In this document: positions 13,552 through 18,963 of the stretch, in pieces
Numbering within the stretch: the first letter of the stretch is position 1
Layout: each line of letters begins with the position of its first letter
Source: Deltaproteobacteria bacterium
GTDB lineage: Bacteria; Desulfobacterota; Desulfobacteria; Desulfobacterales; JAFDDL01
DNA: 18,963 bases
Direction of reading: 5' to 3'
Assembly: GCA_019310865.1 (NCBI GenBank)
Contig: JAFDDL010000011.1
Location: 1-18,963, forward strand
Notes under the pieces: model-generated
Database searches by the model: none
The model's input: only the letters and a program-made list of their open reading frames with translations
Told to the model about the DNA's origin: nothing
Position numbers and translations under genes: made by a program

Positions 13552-14520
13552 ATGAGAGTCCTTGGTTTACAGGGAAGTCCCCGGAAAAAAGGCAGCACCG
13601 CCCATCTGCTGGCCGCGTTCATGAAAGCGGCTGAAAAACGCGGCGCCATCACGCAAACCATTCCGGTCTGCCGGAAAAACATCCTTCCTTGCAGGGAGTT
13701 AACCGTTTGTGAAAAAAAAGGGCTTTGTCCCATAGACGATGACATGAAACCCGAGGTCTATTCCCAGCTTCGTTGGGCCGATGTCATCGTGGCGGCATCC
13801 CCGGTCTTTTTCTACAGTGTCACCGCGCAGCTAAAGGCCCTCATTGACCGCAGCCAGACCCTATGGGCCAGAAAATACCGTCTCAAACTCACGGATCCGG
13901 GCGCATCAACCCGCCTGGGCTGTTTGATCTCCGTCGGCGCAACCCGGGGGAAAAGCTTGTTTGAGGGTATCAATCTGACGGCCAAGTATTTTTACGATGC
14001 TGTGGATGCAAAATTCACCGAAAGCCTGACTTATCGGGGAATTGAAACTCCCAAGGATATGACCGATCACCCCACCGCCATGGCGGATATCGAACTGCTG
14101 GTGGAACGGCTTCTCAAGCCGTTTTCAGATCGGAAAAAGGTTCTCTTTGCCTGCCGGGAAAATGCATGCCGCAGCCAGATGGCAGGCGCCTTTGCCAGAC
14201 ACCTGGCCGGAGACCGCGTTCAGGTGCTTACCGGCGGCAGTCAGCCGGCCGGCCGGATCAATCCCCAGATGATCGCGGCCATGGCCGAAAAGGGCATCGA
14301 TACGGAATTTATCAAGCCCCAGTCCATTGACCAGGCCCTGACCGAAGCCCAGCCCGAGATAATTGTCACCATGGGCTGTGATGAAGCCTGCCCGCTGGTT
14401 CCCGGCGCACGGTGCTTTGACTGGGCGTTTGCGGACCCGGCCGACCAGCCGATGGATGTGATGCGACGCATTCGCGATGAAATCGAAAAAAGAGTTGTCA
14501 ATTTACTTGCGGAGATATAA
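13552..14520 (+). CDS. Fusion: NADPH-dependent FMN reductase/flavodoxin-like domain + LMW-PTP-type arsenate reductase (ArsC) domain
   Basis: This is a 322-residue two-domain protein. Residues 1 to about 190 are an FMN-reductase/iron-sulfur-flavoprotein fold: 'GLQGSPRKKGSTAHLL' phosphate loop, 'ADVIVAASPVFFYSVTAQLKALIDR' and cysteines C47, C53 and C59 ahead of 'PIDDDM'. Residues about 195-320 are low-molecular-weight phosphatase-like ArsC. It has the C201-x5-R207 loop ('CRENACRS'), 'IVTMGCDEACP' with C276 and C280 as candidate redox cysteines, and D295-P as general acid. A reductase fused to an arsenate reductase suggests flavin electrons could regenerate ArsC. A protein-tyrosine phosphatase role is less likely because of the MGC..CP cysteines. 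Neighbours are redox carriers; no other ars gene is adjacent. Confidence 0.87.
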   Translation: MRVLGLQGSPRKKGSTAHLLAAFMKAAEKRGAITQTIPVCRKNILPCRELTVCEKKGLCPIDDDMKPEVYSQLRWADVIVAASPVFFYSVTAQLKALIDRSQTLWARKYRLKLTDPGASTRLGCLISVGATRGKSLFEGINLTAKYFYDAVDAKFTESLTYRGIETPKDMTDHPTAMADIELLVERLLKPFSDRKKVLFACRENACRSQMAGAFARHLAGDRVQVLTGGSQPAGRINPQMIAAMAEKGIDTEFIKPQSIDQALTEAQPEIIVTMGCDEACPLVPGARCFDWAFADPADQPMDVMRRIRDEIEKRVVNLLAEI

Positions 14521-14536
14521 AACAACCTGTAATCGT

Positions 14537-14564
14537 TTTACAATCCGTTAATAATCGGTATTAT
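14537..14564 (+). promoter_or_regulatory. Candidate sigma70 promoter and operator for rubredoxin
   Basis: TTTACA (14537-14542) and TATTAT (14559-14564) are 16 bases apart, each 5 of 6 to consensus. The perfect inverted repeat ATAAT-CGGT-ATTAT (14551-14564) covers the -10. AACCTGTAATC and AACCTGTTAATC flank the promoter as a direct repeat (14524-14534, 14569-14580). This suggests a repressed, separately controlled rubredoxin-fprA transcript. Confidence 0.55.
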
Positions 14565-14604
14565 AGAAAACCTGTTAATCTTCAATGGAAAAGGAGGCAC
14601 CAAC

Positions 14605-14766
14605 ATGGATAAATATGTATGCACCATCTGCGGCTATGTGTATGACCCGGAACAAGGCGATCCGGACAGCGGCGTGGCGCCGGGCACTTCGTTCGATGAT
14701 GTTCCCGATGATTGGGAATGCCCGGTTTGCGGTGCAGGCAAAGAAGATTTTGAGGTGGATGCTTAA
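14605..14766 (+). CDS. rub: Rubredoxin
   Basis: This 53-residue canonical rubredoxin starts at ATG 14605 after AAAAGGAGG. Iron ligands are C6-x2-C9-G-Y and C39-P-x-C42-G, with the typical 'YDPEQGDP', '[18 protein letters not shown]' pattern. It carries single electrons in the cytoplasm. Its position directly before FprA, with only a hairpin between, matches the rubredoxin:oxygen oxidoreductase (roo) locus of Desulfovibrio, where rubredoxin donates to the diiron flavoprotein. It can also serve rubrerythrin and desulfoferrodoxin. Confidence 0.97.
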   Translation: MDKYVCTICGYVYDPEQGDPDSGVAPGTSFDDVPDDWECPVCGAGKEDFEVDA

Positions 14767-14802
14767 GCGCTGACACATCAGTGCCAAGCCAACTGATCAA
14801 GA

Positions 14803-14851
14803 AAATGCCCTTTTTGTCGGTATTCGTATCCGCCAGGCAAAAAGGGCGTTT
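14803..14851 (+). terminator. Stem-loop between rubredoxin and fprA (attenuating terminator)
   Basis: AAATGCCCTTTTTG (14803-14816) pairs with CAAAAAGGGCGTTT (14838-14851) over 14 bp with one mismatch (T to G, a wobble in RNA). A small CGG/CCG inner stem sits in the loop, and TCGTTGT follows. It probably lets part of the transcription continue into fprA, giving more rubredoxin than enzyme. Confidence 0.65.
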
Positions 14852-14897
14852 CGTTGTATGTACAAACTGAATTTTGCACTAAGCTGAAGGAGTGATG

Positions 14898-16079
14898 ATG
14901 AAACCGATTCAAATTGCGGAAGGGATCTACGATGTGGGGGTTATCGACTGGAATATCAGAGACTTTCACGGATATTCCACTCACCAGGGCACCACCTACA
15001 ACGCCTTTCTGGTCGTGGATGAGAAAATTGCCCTCATCGACACGGTCAAGCGTGAATTTTCCAATCAATTGATTGAGAATATATCACAGATTATAGACCC
15101 TCGAAAAATCGACTATGTGATCAGCAACCACACCGAGATGGATCATTCCGGCGGTCTGCCCCGGATCATGCATCGGATCGGCGAGGACAAGCCCCTGATC
15201 TGCTCGAAAATGGGATTGAAAAATCTCTCGCGCCATTTTCCCCAAAAGTGGAATTACCGGGCCGTGGATAACGGCGAGACCTTGTCGCTGGGGAAAAAGA
15301 CCCTGTCGTTCATGGAAACCCGGATGCTGCATTGGCCTGACAGCATGTTTACCTATGTAAAAGAAAACAAGCTCCTGTTTTCAAGCGACGCCTTCGGCCA
15401 GCACTGGGCGAGCTTCGATAAATTCGATGACCAGGTGGGTGATGCCATCATGCCCCACGCCCAGAAGTACTTCGCCAATATTCTGATGCTCTATGGACCC
15501 AAAATTTTAAAACTTATGGAGAAAATCGGCGAAATGGGGCTCGAACTCGACTTGATCTGCCCCGACCACGGACTGATCTGGCGCGACAACCCGCAAAAGA
15601 TCATCGATGCCTATGCCCGATGGAGCCGCCAGGAGACAAGTAATAAGGCCATCGTGATCTACGACACCATGTGGCATAGTACCGAAGAGATGGCCAACGC
15701 CATCGCCGAAGGCATCCAGTCCACCGGTGCACAGGTATGCCCCATGCACTTGCGCAAATGGCATCGAAGCGATGTGATGACCGAACTGATCGACGCTGCG
15801 GCTTTGGTTGTGGGTTCACCGACGCTCAACAATGGTCTGTTTCCCACTGTGGCGGATATGCTGACCTACATGAAGGGGCTAAAACCGAAAAACAAAATTG
15901 CGGCGGCCTTCGGCTCCTATGGTTGGAGCGGCGAGGCAGTCAAACTGATCAACCAGGAGTTTTCGGCCATGAAACTGGAAGTAATCGATCCGGGCGTGCG
16001 CCTGCAATACCTCCCGGGCAAAGACGGTCTGGCAGCCTGCTATGCCCTGGGGGAAAAAATCGGGAATGCCATCAAGTGA
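14898..16079 (+). CDS. fprA: FprA-family A-type flavoprotein (rubredoxin:oxygen oxidoreductase / NO reductase)
   Basis: This protein has 393 residues from ATG 14898, five bases after GAAGGAG; an in-frame ATG (14895) and GTG (14892) are alternatives. Residues 1-245 form the beta-lactamase-like diiron domain with ligands H78-x-E80-x-D82-H83, H145, D164 and H224, all present. From about residue 250 is a flavodoxin domain: 'YDTMWHSTEEMA' FMN loop, 'GSPTLNNGLFP' and 'FGSYGWSGEAVK'. It reduces O2 to water and/or NO to N2O in the cytoplasm. Specificity cannot be told from sequence. Rubredoxin upstream is the expected donor, and a ferredoxin overlaps its 3' end by 4 bases (GTGA). Confidence 0.96.
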   Translation: MKPIQIAEGIYDVGVIDWNIRDFHGYSTHQGTTYNAFLVVDEKIALIDTVKREFSNQLIENISQIIDPRKIDYVISNHTEMDHSGGLPRIMHRIGEDKPLICSKMGLKNLSRHFPQKWNYRAVDNGETLSLGKKTLSFMETRMLHWPDSMFTYVKENKLLFSSDAFGQHWASFDKFDDQVGDAIMPHAQKYFANILMLYGPKILKLMEKIGEMGLELDLICPDHGLIWRDNPQKIIDAYARWSRQETSNKAIVIYDTMWHSTEEMANAIAEGIQSTGAQVCPMHLRKWHRSDVMTELIDAAALVVGSPTLNNGLFPTVADMLTYMKGLKPKNKIAAAFGSYGWSGEAVKLINQEFSAMKLEVIDPGVRLQYLPGKDGLAACYALGEKIGNAIK

Positions 16080-16264
16080 AACATCCCGTGATCGAATTGA
16101 GCGACTGCATTCTCTGCGGGGTCTGTGAAGCGGTCTGCCCCGAGGTGTTTTTTCTGAACGGCGCCGGTTTCATAACCGTTGCGGATCTTGACCGCTACCC
16201 GGATCCGGAAGTGAATGAGGCCATCAAGAATTGCCCAACTGACTGTATCCACTGGGAAGAATGA
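16076..16264 (+). CDS. Small [4Fe-4S] ferredoxin
   Basis: This 62-residue ferredoxin starts at GTG 16076, overlapping the fprA stop (GTGA), so translation is coupled. The first motif is C11-x2-C14-x2-C17-x3-C21-P and the second half keeps only C53-P and C57. This is the pattern of one-cluster Desulfovibrio gigas/Bacillus-type ferredoxins, where C11, C14, C17 and C53 bind one cluster. The longer open frame upstream overlaps fprA and is not used. It probably supplies low-potential electrons to the FprA, rubredoxin or flavodoxin group. The direct pairing with fprA is inference from overlap. Confidence 0.9.
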   Translation: MKHPVIELSDCILCGVCEAVCPEVFFLNGAGFITVADLDRYPDPEVNEAIKNCPTDCIHWEE

Positions 16265-16315
16265 ACCCCGTTCGGGTGAATCTTCCCGGCGACATGCAGC
16301 TCCGGGCACCAAACC

Positions 16316-16984
16316 ATGCGGAAACTAAAACAGCAAATCGCCGAACTGCTTTCCCGGAAAGACGTGGGGAAAGCCCTATTCGAACTGAAACAGCTGCCGG
16401 CCGCCCGCATTATCAATCCCCTGTTCTCATTTCTATATGCCGGCGACGATCTGATCAAATGGCGCGCCGTGTCCGCCATGGGCGCGGTGGTGTCACACCT
16501 GGCGGCAACCAACATGGAACCGGCACGCAACATCATGCGCCGGCTCTTGTGGAACATGAACGATGAATCCGGCGGAATCGGATGGGGATCGCCCGAGGCC
16601 ATGGGCGACATTATGGCGGAATCGGCTCCCCTGGCCCGTGAGTATGCCTGCATCCTGGTCTCCTACATCGATCCCAATGCAAACTTCGTCGAACATGAGC
16701 CGCTTCAGCAAGGCGTGCTCTGGGGGATAGGAAGGCTTTCCCATGCGCGTCCCGAACAGCTTAGCGAATGCGCCCATCTACTTAATCCATTTTTAATATC
16801 CCCCATACCCGCCCATCGCGGACTGGCTGCCTGGGCCGCCGGTCCGCTCAAATCCGAAGACACCCGCCACGCGCTTGAAACCCTCATAGACGACCCGGCG
16901 ACCCTGAGCGTTTACACGGATCGGAATCTCGAAACCCGAACCATAAAAAATCTGGCCCAAACCGCCCTTCTGCAGTTTGACTAA
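16316..16984 (+). CDS. DVU0298-like HEAT-repeat-type protein, unknown function
   Basis: This 222-residue, wholly helical protein has repeated amphipathic helix pairs typical of HEAT-like solenoids ('LIKWRAVSAMGAVV', 'LQQGVLWGIGRLSHARP', 'HRGLAAWAAGPL'). The block 'RRLLWNMNDESGGIGWGSPEAMG' is very distinctive. From memory it corresponds to the DVU0298 family of sulfate reducers. It has no signal peptide or metal motif. It lies 51 bases after the ferredoxin on the same strand with only a poor ribosome-binding site. Probably a protein-interaction scaffold. The molecular role is unknown, and its link to oxygen defence rests only on position. Confidence 0.82.
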   Translation: MRKLKQQIAELLSRKDVGKALFELKQLPAARIINPLFSFLYAGDDLIKWRAVSAMGAVVSHLAATNMEPARNIMRRLLWNMNDESGGIGWGSPEAMGDIMAESAPLAREYACILVSYIDPNANFVEHEPLQQGVLWGIGRLSHARPEQLSECAHLLNPFLISPIPAHRGLAAWAAGPLKSEDTRHALETLIDDPATLSVYTDRNLETRTIKNLAQTALLQFD

Positions 16985-17202
16985 TCGACAAACGCCGGCC
17001 ATCATTTATGGTGTGATTCTGTGGATAATAAAACTTCTCGCACCTCCCGATAAAAAGCCAAATGATATTTTCTAATATATACCTTCCGAGGAAAGTTTAT
17101 GCAGAGAGGCCTGTTTACTATATCAAAGATTGTTGGTATGTTTGTGGCCAAGGGGCCAATGATGGCTGAAAACTGATTTGGATTCACAATTATGAGGACA
17201 AT

Positions 17203-17802
17203 TTGAATTTCGTATTTGATTTTGGCGGAGTCGTGTTCACATGGGAGCCGGAGGTGATCATCGCCAATAATTTCACCGAACCGGAAATTCAGGATCTGGT
17301 GCGGACTGAGATTTTCTCGCATATAGATTGGCTTGAACTAGATCGAGGGACCTTACCTCTTCAAGAGGCAATCTTACGGGCAGCAGACCGCACAGGGTTG
17401 ACGGTTTCTACGGTTACTGAGCTCATGCATAAGATGCCGCTGACATTGGTGCCTATTCCGGAAACCATAGAGTTGTTATATCGCTTAAAGGCGCAGGGGC
17501 ACAAACTGTATTATCTTTCTAATATGCATGTTGCCGCCATTGAACATCTTGAGCGAACCTATTCATTCTGGGACGTTTTCGAGGGAGGAATCATCTCATG
17601 TCGTGTACATTTGATTAAACCTGAATTACCAATCTATACCACTCTTCTGGAAACATACGGATTGAATGGATCGGAAACAGTGTTCATTGATGATACGGAG
17701 GTCAATTTGACAGCGGCAGCACAAGTTGGAATTCAGACCATCCATTTTGAAAATCCGAGTCAATGTGTGGAGCAGATGAAAGCGATAGACATCATGCTGT
17801 AG
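17203..17802 (+). CDS. HAD-superfamily hydrolase, subfamily IA (YihX-like phosphatase)
   Basis: This 199-residue protein starts at TTG 17203, preceded by GAGG. HAD motif I is 'VFDFGGVVF' with nucleophile D6; the usual second Asp is G8, as in YihX-like proteins. Motif II is S106 ('YLSNMH'), motif III is K139 ('LIKPE'), and motif IV is D163-D164 ('FIDDTEVN'). It is probably a small-molecule phosphatase such as one acting on a sugar phosphate; the substrate is unknown. Base use is AT-richer than the genes to the left. A TatD-family gene follows after 17 bases, probably in one operon. Together they look like an imported cassette. Confidence 0.87.
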   Translation: MNFVFDFGGVVFTWEPEVIIANNFTEPEIQDLVRTEIFSHIDWLELDRGTLPLQEAILRAADRTGLTVSTVTELMHKMPLTLVPIPETIELLYRLKAQGHKLYYLSNMHVAAIEHLERTYSFWDVFEGGIISCRVHLIKPELPIYTTLLETYGLNGSETVFIDDTEVNLTAAAQVGIQTIHFENPSQCVEQMKAIDIML

Positions 17803-17819
17803 GAGATTATTTAAATATC

Positions 17820-18614
17820 ATGTTGATCGATGCACATTCTCATATTGATAAGTATGTTGAGGAATTAGATCTCGCTCTTGAAGAGATACGTTCTAATAAG
17901 ATTTTCACATTAGCTGTATCAATGGATGTTGCTTCCTATGAGAGAACCAAAGTAATCGCACAGGAGAGCGAATTTGTTGTTCCAACATTCGGAATTCACC
18001 CTTGGGAAGCTCCGAACTTCTCAGACGAATTGGGCTTTCTGGATTCTCAAATCGACGAAACGCCAATCATTGGCGAGATTGGATTAGATTTTCACTTTAT
18101 CAAAGATTCCACACTCTACCCAAAGCAACGCTCAGTTTTTCAGTATTTCCTTGAAGCTGCAGCCAAGCAAGGAAAAATTGTAAATCTTCATACGAAGGGG
18201 GCGGAAAAGGAGGTGGTCGAAAAACTTGAGGAATTCCGAATTCCTCGCTCGATAGTTCACTGGTACTCTGGACCGATCACTCTTATTGAACGCTATCTTG
18301 CCGCCGGTACGTACTTCACCGTTGGGGTGGAATTGCTGTTTTCTGATAATATTCGATCGATTCTTGAGGCGATACCAAATGACAGACTTCTGACGGAAAC
18401 AGACAACCCAGGCGGTTATCGATGGTTAACACAAAAAGTCGGAATGCCTTCAGTAATGCACAACATCATTGGTGAAATCGCTCGATGTAGAGGAATGACA
18501 GAGTCTGATGTGAAGTCATTAGTTGCCAAAAACTCTGAAACGTTGATGTCCACAAGCAAACCCATTATGAAGAAATGGGCAAGTATCAGCAAGGGTGATA
18601 AAACGGTCACATAG
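17820..18614 (+). CDS. TatD-family metal-dependent hydrolase
   Basis: The protein has 264 residues from ATG 17820; the frame opens earlier (17763) but that overlaps the HAD gene, and the family begins 'M-x-I-D-x-H-x-H'. The metal ligands of the TatD amidohydrolase barrel are present: H6-x-H8, E86 ('GEIGLD'), H124 ('NLHTKG'), H147 ('VHWYSG') and D195 ('TETDNP'). Family members are 3'-5' DNA/RNA exonucleases or related phosphoesterases. TAGGAG lies about 13 bases before the ATG, rather far. Divergent TatD proteins also occur as QatD of the Qat phage-defence system, but no QatA, QatB or QatC is visible here. Confidence 0.88.
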   Translation: MLIDAHSHIDKYVEELDLALEEIRSNKIFTLAVSMDVASYERTKVIAQESEFVVPTFGIHPWEAPNFSDELGFLDSQIDETPIIGEIGLDFHFIKDSTLYPKQRSVFQYFLEAAAKQGKIVNLHTKGAEKEVVEKLEEFRIPRSIVHWYSGPITLIERYLAAGTYFTVGVELLFSDNIRSILEAIPNDRLLTETDNPGGYRWLTQKVGMPSVMHNIIGEIARCRGMTESDVKSLVAKNSETLMSTSKPIMKKWASISKGDKTVT

Positions 18615-18963
18615 GCGAGTAGGCAATTGTTGTTTTCCCAATTCCAACATCCGTCAGCGCGACTGTTGTATATGGATTCAAACAATATATGTTTTTGGCA
18701 AGTTATGTTGCTAGTATTTTTATGTTGTGAGTATTTACTTCATTTTATTTTATTCTTCTCATATTATTCCCCAAAAAAAATAAAAAAATCCATCTACTTT
18801 CTCTAATTCCTTTAATTCCTTGACTTTGGTAGGTTTCCACTGTACATTGTAATAAATGAATAGTGATAAAGAAGTAAATTATCTTATTCTTATCTCTGAT
18901 AGCTTTACAGCAGTGGCTATGAGAGTAAAGTGGCGGTGATATGCATGAATTCAGTGTCCCAAA
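18615..18963. other. Gene-free, strongly A/T-rich right end
   Basis: No convincing gene is seen. There are long A and T tracts (for example 18773-18787) and no clear inverted repeat. A 27-codon ORF (18856-18939) starting near the candidate promoter lacks a ribosome-binding site. ATG 18941 opens a frame that runs out of the window and could be the start of a gene cut off by the edge. Confidence 0.6.
18820..18848 (+). promoter_or_regulatory. Candidate sigma70 promoter directed to the right edge
   Basis: TTGACT (18820-18825) and TACATT (18843-18848) stand at the ideal 17-base spacing, 5 of 6 and 4 of 6 to consensus, in an A/T-rich setting. It would transcribe sequence beyond the window. Confidence 0.5.

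Noticed and set aside
15737..16075. Upstream extension of the ferredoxin frame (175 codons in all)
   Set aside because: It overlaps the flavodoxin domain of fprA out of frame. The ferredoxin start is the GTG at 16076 that overlaps the fprA stop.
16261..16566. 101-codon frame starting in the ferredoxin stop (ATGA)
   Set aside because: The overlap looks attractive, but the translation is low-complexity and lies out of frame over the well-supported HEAT-like gene at 16316.
17145..17158. Short palindrome TGGCC-AAGG-GGCCA
   Set aside because: A 5-bp stem alone is expected by chance at this scale, with no supporting context.
17820..18614. TatD protein as QatD of a complete Qat defence system
   Set aside because: QatA, QatB and QatC are not in the window and a HAD phosphatase is not a Qat component. 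It remains only a suggestion for the DNA to the right.
18856..18939. 27-codon ORF downstream of the candidate promoter
   Set aside because: It has no ribosome-binding site and is too short to judge; not reported as a gene.

Overview
The window looks like chromosomal DNA from a strictly anaerobic deltaproteobacterium (Desulfobacterota), most likely a marine Desulfobacterales sulfate reducer. This is inferred from gene content: an Nqr sodium pump beside a short citrate synthase, a PerR/rubrerythrin/desulfoferrodoxin/rubredoxin/FprA oxygen-defence set, a CxxCH cytochrome, and two conserved proteins that I recall from sulfate reducers as the DVU0772 and DVU0298 families. No taxonomic marker gene is present.

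Layout. (1) 1-2172, + strand: the 3' end of miaA, a TIGR04282/DUF2064 glycosyltransferase, an AhpD-like CxxC protein of the kind found in arsenosugar clusters, then a glutaredoxin overlapping a ferredoxin:thioredoxin-reductase catalytic subunit. (2) 2239-7968, - strand: a complete nqrABCDEF operon with tight or overlapping junctions. Its NqrA is unusual in carrying two complete RnfC-like CxxCxxCxxxCP motifs. (3) 8251-9912, + strand: citrate synthase and a PerR-type regulator, divergent from nqr across a spacer with a 30-bp direct repeat. (4) 9909-10771: a DVU0772-like gene on the - strand and a 500-base regulatory spacer holding a Per-box-like palindrome and a cluster of TGTCTCA/TGAGACA repeats. 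(5) 10772-16984, + strand: an oxygen and peroxide defence island. In order it holds a small unknown gene, rubrerythrin, desulfoferrodoxin, a palindromic repeat element, a rubredoxin-like protein, a flavodoxin, a Cys-rich protein, a triheme cytochrome, an FMN-reductase/arsenate-reductase fusion, rubredoxin, an FprA diiron flavoprotein, ferredoxin and a HEAT-like protein. (6) 17203-18963: a visibly AT-richer tail with a HAD phosphatase, a TatD-family hydrolase and a gene-free A/T-rich end with one good promoter. It looks like the edge of an accessory region.

How it fits together. Rubrerythrin (peroxide), desulfoferrodoxin (superoxide) and FprA (oxygen or NO) need low-potential electrons. Rubredoxin, the rubredoxin-like protein, flavodoxin and ferredoxin are encoded between and around them and can supply those electrons. 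PerR next door retains every metal ligand of the H2O2-sensing site and is the obvious regulator. The Nqr complex and citrate synthase cover sodium-coupled NADH oxidation and carbon metabolism.

Three genuine genes are under 63 codons (rubredoxin-like 12330-12497, rubredoxin 14605-14766, ferredoxin 16076-16264) and are easily missed. I saw no CRISPR array, tRNA, rRNA or transposase.
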